From Glaciozyma antarctica PI12 (Eukaryota > Basidiomycota > Microbotryomycetes > Kriegeriales > Camptobasidiaceae): a stretch of 63,827 nt of DNA. The stretch is taken from NCBI GenBank assembly GCA_002917775.1, contig KZ627151.1:187541-251367 (forward strand), in the 5' to 3' direction. A model generated the notes under the pieces. That model made no database searches and was not told where the DNA came from. It saw only the letters and a list, made by a program, of their open reading frames with translations. Of this stretch, positions 1 to 11,900 are shown in pieces (position 1 is the first letter of the stretch; every line of letters starts with the position of its first letter). Both the position numbers and the translations under genes were made by a program.

Positions 1-717
1 TNTTTTACGGAGCAGCGAGTTTACGACTACGAAGCGGTGGTGGAGAACGGCGAGGAGGGCCTGTACGATCCATTTGAGCGGCTCACGCCCAAGGCGCTCA
101 CGACGCTCCTCCGCACGAGTTCGCTACTCGAAGAGCTCAACATGGCGGACATTAGCCTCACGAACTCGCACCTCCTCGCTCTCTCCTCCGCGACAGCTCT
201 CACCTCCATCACTGCCTCCATCGACTCGACCCTCCTCCCCTCTCTCCCCTCTCTCCCATCTTTGACGACTCTCAATCTTCTCACCTCGCTCTCCTCCATT
301 CGTCCCTCGCACCTCACGCACCTCATTCCTCGCCTCCCCGCCCGACCTCTCACCATCCTCGCACCCCTCCTCCCCACAACTCCATCAGCCACAACTCTTC
401 GAATGGAGCTCCGCAACCTCCTCCTCTCCCTCTCCCCAACTCAAATCCTCCACCTCCCCACCTCGCTCTCCCTAGATGGCCCGCCGAACGCGCTCAGCTT
501 CGAAGTCGTCAAGCAGGAGATCATCAGGCTCGCTGCGCCCGAGCTCGGGGGAGGGACTTTGGGAAGCGGGAAAGTGGGAGCGAAGGTGCAGGCGGCGAGT
601 CAGGAGGTTGTTGAGGCGGCGGTGAGGGCGATGCAGAAGTGGCAGAGGAGGAGGGAGGACGATTGGGCGATGGAGTGGTTTACGGCGCTGGAGGGGGTGG
701 AGCTGAGGGGGGAGTGA
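1..717 (+). CDS. Leucine-rich (F-box/LRR-like) protein, 5'-truncated by the scaffold end
   Basis: An open frame enters from the scaffold edge and ends at TGA 715-717, giving about 225 residues of C-terminal sequence. The first 120 residues are Leu/Ser/Thr-rich with an irregular leucine-rich-repeat look (SLLEELNMADISLTNSHLLAL). The tail is charged with a Trp-rich end (MQKWQRRREDDWAMEWF). No catalytic motif is seen. The true start lies outside the window, and the Met at 37 is merely the first in frame. A near-identical inverted copy lies at 15370-15972. LRR-type F-box proteins elsewhere in the window (16717-17770, 61982-63144) make a similar adaptor role plausible, but no F-box is visible here. 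Confidence 0.5.
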   Translation, partial: XFTEQRVYDYEAVVENGEEGLYDPFERLTPKALTTLLRTSSLLEELNMADISLTNSHLLALSSATALTSITASIDSTLLPSLPSLPSLTTLNLLTSLSSIRPSHLTHLIPRLPARPLTILAPLLPTTPSATTLRMELRNLLLSLSPTQILHLPTSLSLDGPPNALSFEVVKQEIIRLAAPELGGGTLGSGKVGAKVQAASQEVVEAAVRAMQKWQRRREDDWAMEWFTALEGVELRGE

Positions 718-1062
718 GGCAGGGGGTCTCGCGCAGATGGTGCATTTTTGTTCTTTCTTCTGCGGCGATGAGAGAGATCGCTTTGGTGCAGACTTGTGCA
801 GACGCAGAGGACGAGTGCACCACCGAGAGACATCTCCGGCTGCTGGCGAAGTTGGGGAGATGCTCGACTGTCTCGCAGGGAACGGAGCACGTCTTTCAAG
901 GAACCGACCCTTGACCTGGCGGAGAGAGGTGTGTCCCTACCGGAGTCCGAAGATAAAATATATATTAATCTACCCCGCTGGATTAAATTGAATTAACTAC
1001 TATGGGCGACGCGACGGGAGTCTTCACCCTTCCCTCCCTCCTCCTCCCCTTTCTCTATCTCG
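718..1062. other. Intergenic region upstream of POL2
   Basis: No coding feature is seen. An AT-rich stretch (about 951-1000, rich in ATATATTA and AATTAA) stands out from the GC-rich surroundings and lies 65-110 nt upstream of the POL2 start. A CT-rich tract (1020-1060) precedes the ATG directly, as is common for fungal core promoters and 5' leaders. No confident transcription-factor site was identified. Confidence 0.4.
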
Positions 1063-4000
1063 ATGCCGCCCTACAAGAGCAACAACCGCGGGCGAGGTGG
1101 TGGAGGAGGCGGCGGCGGCAGAGGCGGACGCGGTAGCTGGCGAGGGAGGGGACGCGGTGGAGGAGGAGGCGCGCGAGGAGGCAAGGCGGGAGCTCCTGTT
1201 CTCAAGACCGAGGCCGAGGGAACGCGGGAGGGAGACCGATTAGAAGACGCAAAGGTGAGTTGGCGCGGTGCCAGGCTGGTGGGCTTGGAGAAGGCGGGAA
1301 TGGGGGGGAGCTGACGCGAGGTGATGGCAGGCTTGGGACGACTTGGACGAGAAGCTCGGGTTCCCAAAGTACCAAGAAGGACCGGCAAGGACGGGTTGGC
1401 TGGTTAACATGATTCAGGTGAGTTCGGCGCGTGTGGAGGAGAGCTAGGGCGAGGGCGGGAGCTGACCTCGGAGGCGCCGTGCAGACGCTTCAACTCGACG
1501 AGTCGACCAGCTCTGGGCGGATGGGAGTCGACTATTACTTTATTCAGGAGGACGGAGGCATGTTCAAGAGCACGATCTGCTACGAACCGTACTTTTATAT
1601 CGTCTGTCGAGTACGCGACTTCATCTCCTCCTCCCGGCGCTATTCAGCTCACCACTTGTCTCCTGCAGAAAGGCCACGAGGGTCAAGTTGAGGAATGGAT
1701 TATGCGCAAGTACGAGGATCTCGTCATTAAGATTGAGCGAGTGCGGAAAGAGGATCTCAAGCTGGTGAGCACCTCTGAGCTCTCCTTTCACATCTTCGCT
1801 AACTCCTTCGCACCAGCCCAATCATCTCCTCGGCTACCGGCGCGAGTATATTCAGCTGTTCTTTCGCAACCAGAACGACCTCTTCAGCGTACGACGGGAG
1901 CTCCTCCCAATCGCCACGAAGAATCGCGAGAAGCTCGACGCGGTGGACACCTACGCCGAGGTCATCAGCGGGGAGCAGCAGTTCAACATGGATTACGAGA
2001 TGAGCGAAGGAGAGAGGAAGGGCCAGTCGTTCGCGCAAGTTGGAGCTGGAGCAGGGGCGGCGGGGAGTCCTTCGGATTCGATTCTCGACATCCGCGAGTA
2101 CGACGTTCCTTACTACCTTCGTGTAGCCATCGACAAGGGTGCGTTCGTTTCGCTCTGTTTTTTGGCTTCGTCGCTGAATGCCACTTCGCAGACATTCGAG
2201 TCGGACTCTGGTACGAGGTCGCAGCGCTGCACGGCGACATCACCATTACCCTCATCAAGGAGCGAGTTAGTCGAGCCGAACCCGTCGTTATGGCGTTCGA
2301 TATCGAGACTACCAAGGCGCCTCTCAAGTTCCCCGACCAGCAGACGGATCAGGTCATGATGATCTCGTACATGATCGACGGGCAGGTGCGTTGCTTGCAT
2401 TCAACTCAGCAGGAACCACGCTCATGCCTCGACGCAGGGATTCCTCATCACCAATCGCGAGATCGTCAGCGCCGACATCGAGGACTTTGAGTACACGCCG
2501 AAGCCGGAGTACGAAGGGCCGTTCACGATTTTCAACGAGGCGGACGAGGTGCGCTCCTCCCTCCCTCTCACCGTCCTCTCTAACCCTTGCCCTCCACGCA
2601 GCCCGCCACTCTTCGTCGCTTCTTCGAGCACGTCCGAGAAGCCAAACCGACCGTTATCGCGACCTACAACGGCGACTCGTTCGACTTCCCCTTCCTCCTC
2701 GCTCGGGCGACAGTCCATGGGATCGACATGTACAAGGAGACGGGATTCACGAAGGACCAAGAGGAGGAGTTCAAGAGCCGTGGATGCGTGCACATGGACT
2801 GCTTTCGGTGCGTTCTGGCTTTCGCGAAGCGTGGAGACGGTCACTGAGATAGTTCGCAGATGGGTCAAGCGCGATTCCTACCTCCCTCAAGGATCGCAAG
2901 GCCTCAAAGCTGTCACCGTCGCCAAGCTGGGCTACAACCCCATCGAGCTGGATCCCGAGCTCATGACTCCGTGCGTTCCTTTTGTCAGCTTCGCGCTCAA
3001 ATTGAGCTAATCGCTCGCGCGCAGGTATGCCGTCGAGCAGCCGCAGATCCTCGCGCAGTACTCGGTTTCCGACGCCGTTGCGACCTACTACCTCTACATG
3101 AAATACGTCCACCCTTTCGTCTTCTCGCTCTGCAACATCATTCCCCTCAACCCCGACGAAGTCCTTCGGAAAGGCACCGGAACGCTCTGCGAGACTCTTC
3201 TCATGGTTCGTCGCTTCCTTCCTCTCCACCACTCCTGAGCTGACTTGAAATAACGCAGGTCGAAGCTTATCGCGGAGAAGTCATCATGCCGAATCGTCAC
3301 GTCGAGACGCAGACGAACATGTACGACGGCCACCTTCTCGAGTCGGAGACGTACGTCGGAGGTCACGTCGAGGCGCTCGAGGCGGGAGTCTTTAGGAGCG
3401 ACATCGCGGCCGACTTCAAGATGAACCCCGACGCAGTTCAGCAGGTGCGTTCAGCCTCTCCGTCTCGTTGTTGTCGCTCGAGCTGACCTCCCGGTTTCCT
3501 ACAGCTCATCGACGACCTCGACGACGCTCTCCAGTTCAGCATCACGGAGGAGGGCAAGCATTCGCTCGACGACGTCGTCAACTACGACGAAGTCAAAGCC
3601 AACATCACCGCCATGCTCGAAGAGCTCCGCGACAACCCTCTCCGCTCCGACACGCCCCTCATCTACCACCTCGACGTCGCCGCCATGTACCCCAACATCA
3701 TGTTGTCGAACCGGCTTCAACCCGATTCCGTCGTCGACGAAGCGACGTGCGCGGCGTGCGACTTCAACCGGCCAGGAAAGCAGTGCCAGCGCAAGATGAA
3801 GTGGGCGTGGAGGGGCGAGTACTTCCCCGCCAAGCTCGACGAGTTCAAGATGGTTCGGAACGCGCTCGAGCAGGAGTTCTTCCCGCCCAAGTGGCCCGGG
3901 AAGCCTCAGCGACGGTTCGTAGACCTCTCGCCGACGGAGCAGACGTCGCTTCTTCATAAGCGGCTCGGCGACTACTCGAGGAAGGTCTACAAGAAGACGA

Positions 4001-7000
4001 AGGAGACCAAGATTGAGACGAAGGAGGCCATCATCTGCCAGCGCGAGAACCCCTTTTACGTGAGTCGCTTTCGACCGTGCTCGTTTAGATCGCACTGACG
4101 CCTTGCTGTCGAACGCAGATCGACACCGTCCGTACTTTCCGAGATCGTCGCTACACCTACAAGGGCCTGCACAAGACCTGGAAGAAGAACCTCGACACGG
4201 CTCAGCTCGAAGGCTCGGTACCGGAGATCGTCGACGCGAAGAACATGATCGTTCTCTACGACTCACTCCAGCTCGCTCACAAGTGCATTCTCAACTCGTT
4301 CTACGGCTACGTTATGCGCAAGGGCGCTCGTTGGCATTCGATGGAGATGGCCGGCATCACCTGCCTCACCGGAGCTTCGATCATTCAGATGGCGCGCAAG
4401 GTTCGTACCAGCTCTCAGCTGGGTCCAACTCAGCTGACGAAAGGTTCTTCGCAGCTCGTCGAACAGATCGGACGTCCTCTCGAGCTCGACACGGACGGCA
4501 TTTGGTGCATGCTCCCCAGCGCCTTCCCCGACGGCTTCGACTTCAAGCTCGCCAACGGCAAGAAGTACGGGATCTCGTACCCCTGCACGATGCTCAACCA
4601 CCTTGTCTACAAGGACTTCACCAACGACCAGTACCACGAGCTCGTCGACCCGGCGCGAGGAACGTACGAAGTTCGAAAGGAGAACTCGATCTTCTTCGAG
4701 CTCGACGGACCGTATCGCGCGATGATCCTCCCGTCGTCGAAGGAGGAAGACAAGCTCCTCAAGAAGCGGTACGCCGTCTTCGACACGGACGGCAGCCTCG
4801 CCGAGCTCAAGGGATTCGAGGTCAAGCGGCGCGGAGAGCTTCAGCTCATCAAGACGTTCCAGTCTCAGATCTTCGAAAAGTTCCTCCTCGGATCCGACCT
4901 CAAGGAGTGCTACGCCTCGGTCGCCTCCGTTGCCGACAAGTGGCTCGACGTCCTCTTCACTAAGGCCGCCAGCCTCCCGGACGACGAACTCGTCGAGCTC
5001 ATCGCCGAGAACCGGAGCATGTCCAAGACCCTCGCCGAGTACGGAGCGCAGAAGTCGACCTCGATCTCGACCGCCAAACGACTCGCCGAGTTCCTCGGAG
5101 AGCAGATGGTGCGCGACAAGGGACTCTCGTGTCGGTTCATCATCTCGACCAAGCCGCATGGAGCGCCCGTCACCGAGCGAGCGGTCCCCGTCGCCATATT
5201 CTCCGCCGAGCCGAGCATCAAGAAGCACTTCCTTCGCAAGTGGCTCAAGGACAACAGTCTCGCCGACTTTGAGCTTCGGTCCATCCTCGATTGGGACTAC
5301 TACATCGTGCGTCGTCCTTCCTTCTCCCCTGAAGACGAGATCTAACGTTCTTCTTCGCAGGAACGTCTCGGCTCCGTCATCCAGAAGCTCATCACCATCC
5401 CCGCCGCCCTCCAAAAAGTCTCCAACCCCGTCCCTCGCATTCGCCACCCCGACTGGCTCTTCCGCCGAGTCGCCAACCTCGAGGACAAGTTCAAGCAGCA
5501 CAAGGTCGACGAAATGTTCGCTCGTCAGAAGCCCGTCGTTCGGGAGGAAGGCGACGTCGACGACCTCGAGGACTTTGGACGACGCGCGGAGAAGGCTCGA
5601 ATCGTCGAGCGCAGCCCCACTCCTCCCCCCGCCCCCGCTCCCGACATGATGGTCAACTACTCGGGCTGGATCGCCCACATGAAGCCGATTTGGCGCGAGA
5701 AGCGCAAGCAGATCGCAGCGGCTGGTCGAGCAGGATTCGGATCGAAGAGCGGAGCGCTCGGCTCGATGCTCGCGCAGCAGTCGAACTTGCTCTCGTCGCA
5801 GGTCTGGGACATCGTCCAGATCACGCCGGTCTCGGAGCGACCGGGCGAGTTCAAGATGTAGATGCTGATCGGGGACACGCTCCAGAGCGTTCGCCTCAAG
5901 ATCCGGCGGGAGTTCCTCGTCAACTTCGTCGAGCTGCCAACGGCGGACGACGCGTGGCCGAAGACGTGCATGGTCGAAGCCCTCACGCGGACGCTACCTC
6001 GCTCGCAGCGATGCATCAACCTCGTTCGCGTCTCGACTCCCGAGGAGGACTACATCAAGGACGAACCGATTTACGGCGAGCTCCTCAACGGCCCCGACGT
6101 CGATGGCGTCTACGAGATGCAGGTTCCGCTCATCGTTCGAGCTCTCCTCCGCCTCGGATCGTCGTGCGTTCCCGACGCGAGTCGGGGAATCACCCTCCAC
6201 ACCGGTCTCGACCGCCACTTTGAGCTCGACGACCTCAAGCGCTCTGGAGCCACTCTCAGTCGACGACGCTACCTCGACCGCGGTCAGAAGCTCCGCTACA
6301 CCTACCTCTTCCACACCACCAGCGACTCTCGCCACATCTTCGGCCTCTTCCTCCCCGACGGCACCGCCAAGGTCTACGTCGTCGAGCGCGGCAAGTCGCG
6401 CGAGGTCCCGAACCTGGAGCGCTACTACGCCGAGCAGCTTCAGAAGCGGAAGGACGTCGAGCAGCAGAAGGCGGCGAGCGAGCGGGAGGCGGGCGTCTTC
6501 GCCTACGCCGACACGATCAAGGTCGAGGTTACGTTCCCGAGCAGCGAGGACGTCGCCTTGCGCGCTCTCTCGCGGGAACTGGCAGCGCTCGCGTCTCAAA
6601 AGTCCGCCTCCTCCCTCCTCATCGTTCACTCGCCTAAACCCCGCGCCTACTTCGACGAACGCGTCGCCGGCTCCTCCCAATTCCCCTTCATCGTCATCCA
6701 ATCCTCCAAAGCCGACAACACCTTCCCCGCCCTCCTCTGGCAAGCCCCCGCCTGTCGCCGTATGGTCCAGCACTACCTTCGCGCGTCGGTTTGGATCAAG
6801 GAGCGGATCGAGCTCGCAGACAGGTTCGACGTCCCCATCTGCAACCTCGAAAGCGACGTCCCAGTCTTCCTCGCCGACATCGACTTCGCCCGCCGTCTCG
6901 TCAAGGCCGACCTCGTTCTCTGGTGGTCGCCCTCCTCTCGTCCCGACCTCGGAGGTCGAGAAGCAGACGCCAACTCTCAGCAACTCGCGGAGGAGCTCGT

Positions 7001-8685
7001 CAACCCCGAGATTGGTCGAGCGGGCTGCTACTCGAACGCCTGCCTCGAGGTCGACCTTCGAAACCTCGCCATAGACGCAGTCCTCCAGTCCTCGTTGGTC
7101 TACGAGCTCGAAGGCGGAGAAGGAGGAGCGTCGATCGGATTCGAAGCGGCGTCGCACAACCTCGACGAGTACGCGAAGGGAACGGCCCACGCCGCCGTCT
7201 CGCTCGGCGACGCCATCCTGCCGACGCAGACGTTCAACATTCTTCGTTCGATGGTCAAGGCTTGGTCGACCGAGGCGTCGAAGCCTGACGGAGCGCACTG
7301 GCGCCTCATGATCGATCACTTTTGGCGTTGGATCAGCTCGCCCGCCGCCAAGCTCTACGATCCCGCCCTCTACCGCTTCGTCCACGGCCTCATGCGCAAG
7401 ACGTTCTCGCAGCTCCTCGCCGAGTTCCGACGACTGGGATCCGAGATCGTCCACGCCGACTTTGGGCGCATCTTCCTCCTCACCAGCAAGCCGTCTTCGA
7501 GCAGCGCATACGCCTACGCCAACTGTGCGCTTTTCTCTCCCTCGCTCTTCTATAACTGCAGCTAACGAATGAACGACTTGCAGACGTTGTCTCGTCGGTC
7601 ACCTCCCGAGAGCTCTTCCGCTACATCCAGCTCGACATCGTGCGGTTCTGGGACCAGCTCGTTTGGATGGATACCGCCAACTTTGCCGGCGTGATCTGCC
7701 ATCATCCAGAGGAGATCGACCTTCCCGACGCCGAAGTCGAGATCGAGATGCAGTGGAACGTCGCGACCTTCCTCCCCCCGGCCGTACAGGAGGACTTTGC
7801 CGTCGTCGTCGGGCGCTTCGTCCACGGGATGCACATGGCGAAGCGGCAGTCGAGCGATTCGATTCGGACGCCTCTTCGGATCCTCCAGAACGGGAGCGGA
7901 ACGGCGGCAGATCCCAACAAGGCCGATGAGCTCGAGCTCGCAAGGACGTTCGTCTCGCAGACGCTCACGCGCCAACTCCTCAAGGTCGTCACTTCCCTTC
8001 GCGACCGCTACGCCGACAAGTCGCAGCGTGAGGACTTCATCTTCCCCCTCCTCCCCGGCTCGCACCTTAAGATGAAGAACCCTATCCTCGAGTTTATCAA
8101 GACGACCTGCGCCATCCTCTCTCTCGCCAAGGACGTCTCCGCCGAGGGCATCGTGCTCAAGCGCAACCTCCTCGACTTGATCGGCGTACGCGAGTTCGCC
8201 TCCGAAGCGGCGTTCCGGAATCCCTGCCTGCCGTTCAAGGTGCCGATGGTCGTCTGCAAGAACTGCAACACCGCGCGAGGTACGTCTCTCGCCACCTTCC
8301 GCAATCGCAGCCTCACTGATGCGTGCGTCTTGCAGATCTCGATCTCTGCCGCAACGTCGACCTCCTCGTCCAAGGTCGCGCCTGGTCCTGCGAACGCTGC
8401 GCGACCGAGTACGACCGGAACGCCATCGAGGCCGTCATGATCGACGCCATTCAGCGTCGAGCCGTCTCGTACCAGCTTCAAGACCTTCGCTGCGGTCGAT
8501 GCAAGCAGATCAAGTCGGATAACCTTCGCGTGCACTGCGAATGCTCGGGCGAGTACGTTATGGCGGAGACGAGGGCCGATCTCCTGCGGCGACTGCAGGT
8601 CACGGGGAACGTGGCGGACGCGCATGGGTTGGAGACGCTGGGGGCTTGTATCGAGGAGCTGAGGGAGGCCATCGGGTCGGCTTGA
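1063..8685 (+). CDS. POL2: DNA polymerase epsilon catalytic subunit, interrupted by an in-frame TAG
   Basis: Leading-strand replicative polymerase. I read 17 exons (1063-1254, 1331-1417, 1485-1610, 1669-1764, 1817-2138, 2192-2385, 2438-2548, 2602-2807, 2860-2970, 3025-3205, 3259-3444, 3505-4059, 4119-4400, 4455-5306, 5361-7524, 7584-8279, 8336-8685), giving 2,236 codons before the final stop, the usual family length. Exonuclease motifs are FDIE (about residue 310), [10 protein letters not shown] and [12 protein letters not shown]. Polymerase motifs are [13 protein letters not shown] (A), [12 protein letters not shown] (B) and LDTDGIW (C, about 893). Two C-terminal Cys pairs sets (CKNC/CERC about 2113-2141, CGRC/CEC about 2173-2189) match the family's metal-binding CysA and CysB. 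The first 40 residues are an Arg/Gly-rich RGG-like tail. Codon 1334 (5859-5861) is TAG where the family has Trp (FKM*MLI against F-K/R-L/M-W). As written it separates the catalytic half from the C-terminal half. Confidence 0.95.
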
Positions 8686-8946
8686 GAGGGGGGTACGTGC
8701 TTCGCTGTGCCAGCTGCGATGTTGGGCTGACCTCGCCTCTTCTCCAGGTTTCGTTCGCATGGGCTTTAGTTTAGGGTAGCATTGTGTTGTATTGTAGAGG
8801 CTGCATTCTCGTACTGGCTGTGAGGGGATCGATCTTCTCTTCGCTTACTTCAAGACCGACTCCGAGCTGCTTTCTCTCCTCGCTTCCTCCGAATTCCGTA
8901 CGAGCAAAACGAGATGCAACATAACCATGCAAGGCATATCTACGAT

Positions 8947-11900
8947 CTACAAGCTATTCACGATATCCCGCATCAAGGGCTGGCTGAGAACGAGGTTCTC
9001 CGGTCCCTTCCTCCTCGCTGACTCCGACCCCCTCTTCCCCTCCATCCCACTCGCAAGCGGTTCCAGTGCGCGATGAAGCTCGTTCGCCAGCGCGGGAAGC
9101 TCGTAGATCCACCCTCGCTCCTCGACGATGCCGAAGAACATTTGGAGGAGCGGGAGTTTGGCGAGCGTCGATCGCGAGCCGAAGACGATGAGCTTCGACT
9201 TTGCGCGCGTGAGGCACACGTTGATGCGGCGCCAGTCCTTGAGGAGGTCTCCGACCTGCAGGCGCAAAATCAGCATCGGCGAAGGAAGAGGAGAAAGCGG
9301 TGCGCACCTGTCCTTCCGTGTTTGAGCGAGTGAGCGACATCAGGATGCACTCCTTGTCTCGTCCCTGACTTCGGTCGGCCGTGAGGACTTCGACTTCGGG
9401 GTACTCGACAAGCTTGCGGGAAATGAGCTTGATCTGCTGGCGGTAGAGAGCGATAACGCCGATATCGACTTGAGGAACACCGCAGGCGACGAGAGCTTCC
9501 GTAGCCTGTCCTCAACTCGTCAGGACTGAGTGCTAAGCCTGAGATGGTAAAACGCACCTGGAGAACGAGCTGCGCCTCAACCTCGTTCTCGATGAGCGGG
9601 CCGTACTTGCGTTCCCGCGCAGGCAGGAGATCCGTATTGACGAAGACGACCCTTCGACTGCACGACGCGTTAGCCTGGTTTCCTTCTCATAACGTGCGCA
9701 ACACTCACTCGGCGTCGAGCAGGTCAGCGAGCCAGCAAGTCTCTCCACCGTGGAGGCATCGCTCTCGAAGCTCCGCCAATCCGTCAGGTCGAGGAAGCTC
9801 GAGCTTCTGCGTCGCGACGGCCTCCGAGCCAGCTTGTAGTCGATCGTTGTAGATGAGTTTGTTCGAAAGCAGCATGATGTCGTCGTTCATGCGGTACTGG
9901 AGGGTGAGGTCGACGAGCGATTCCGGGTGGGCGTCGGAGAGGCGTTTAAAGAGGCTGACGTCGAGACCGCCTCGTCGTGCGGCGGGGTTGCGGACCTGCG
10001 AGCAATGTTCAGCTTGGGAATCTGTGGCGAGGAGGAGAACTCACGAGAGGAGGAAGCTGATTGTGGTCGCCGACGAGGACGAAGGTCTTTGCGAAGCGGA
10101 GAGGTCCAAGGCACGTCGGAAGCGTGACTTGCGACGCTTCGTCGACGATACAGACGTCGAACTGGCGGCGAGTGAAGATGGGACTGGTGCAGGTGTCAGC
10201 GAAAGTCGCGAGGAAGGAAGCGAGGAACGCACTCGTTGATGGAGAGGCACGTCGTGGCGACGATCTGAGGCTGCATGAGCTGCTTGTCGAGCTGCTCAAG
10301 CGTCTCGGCTTTGTTCTCGGGGTCCAGCGTATAGCGATGCAGCACCGGCATGATCTGTTCGCGTGAAAGTCAGCAGTAGCCCACGTCGCTCACCAAGCCC
10401 AAACTCACCTTGTCCCGATTCCCAAGTCGCAAGATGCTCAGCTCCGAGTCCATGACCTTGAGCAAGATGTTGTCGACCGCCGAATGCGTGTACGAAGTGA
10501 GCAAGACCGACTTTCCCGCCGCTGCGAGCGCCTTCAGAATTTCCGCAATCGTCGTCGTCTTCCCCGTCCCCGGCATCCCCAGCACGAGCGCGTAATCCCT
10601 CGCCGAAAGAACCTTGTGCACCGCGCGCACCTGGTCCGGATTGAGGTGCGGCGCAAGGAGCTTCGCCCTCGACGCCACCTCGTCGAATTCCGGCGCCTCG
10701 AGATCGACGACGAGTCGACGGCGCTTCTCGTCTCCACCAGCGACGAAAAGCTGGATAAGGCTATCCCGAATCCTCCCCATGCCCGCTGAGAGCTCGTCTT
10801 TGTCGATTCGGAAGACAAGGTCGGTCGGAGCGAGACGCGGGACGGCCTGTGCTGCTTGAGGGCTGTCGACGAGGGAGTGATCAAGGCCGAGGACGATGTC
10901 GTGTGGAGTGACTTCGAGGACGAAGCCGCGGGAGATGGAGAGGACAGAGGGGTGCTCGAGGGAGACGACGACGGGGTCGTTGGCGACGATGTTGCCGCCG
11001 ATGAGAGAGCGAGCGGCGCGCTGGCTGCTGGTCGCTTGAGTGGCGAGAGGCTGGGCGTGCTGGAGGCGGTAGGTGAAGCGGTGGATCTTCGAGCCAGGCT
11101 TGCTGAGCGGCGGTTCGTAGGAGTCGTCAATCGCCATGTTCGCAAGGCACCTGTCGATGGATTAGCGAAGGCGTCGAAGGAGCTGAGAAAGGCTCGTACC
11201 TCCCGACCTTCATCCTCTCCTCGGCGCCCATCGTCCAGATCTCTTTCTTGAACCGCACGAGCTCCTGCTCCTCGAGGCTGATCAACTTCTCCCAACTCTT
11301 GAAGAACGTCGCCTGCTCGTCGGTGAGGAAGCCCGTTCTGTTCTCGAATGAGACCTGCAGCGAATCGTCGTCGTCGAACGAGATCTCTGTCTCGCCTTCG
11401 ACGGCCTGCGCGCGAGCGAGCGTCAATTTCTGCCTCCTAATCATGGACGAAAACGAAAGCACGCACCCGACGAAAGAGCATGCACGCGTCCGCAACATAG
11501 CACCACTTGCAGCTCCTCGCATCGTCAATCGGTGGCGGTAACAGCGGTCGTCCATCGTCGTCCTCCAAATGCGCGTTCGTCGGAGGCTCGACGACCTCGA
11601 CGAAGGAAGAAGCGACCGGCAAGTTCGGCATCGGTTCGTTCTGCGCCGTCGATCCCTGCGTAGACCAGGATCCGCTCGTGTGCGAGAGGTTCATGCGACG
11701 GTGGAGGTAGGTCGCGAAGTCGTTGCGGGTGATGAGGAGGCTGCGGATCTCGTTTCGTGCGGCTTTGACGCGGAAGACGACGTTGGCCTGTGAGTAGTAG
11801 AGGAGTCCCGATTCGATGGTTTCGTCTGTCGTAGTCATAAGTATGGTATTCTGGGAGAAGGGAGAGGACGAACCGTATCGATCGCTCATCAGAAGCGTGT

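Noticed and set aside
27-416. Arg/Ser-rich frames on the minus strand of the leucine-rich gene
   Set aside because: Shadow frames of GC-rich coding DNA with no conserved motif.
5859-5886. A 28-nt GTAG...CCAG segment as an intron removing the POL2 TAG
   Set aside because: Too short for an intron, not a multiple of three, and it would delete conserved residues (MLIGDTLQ).
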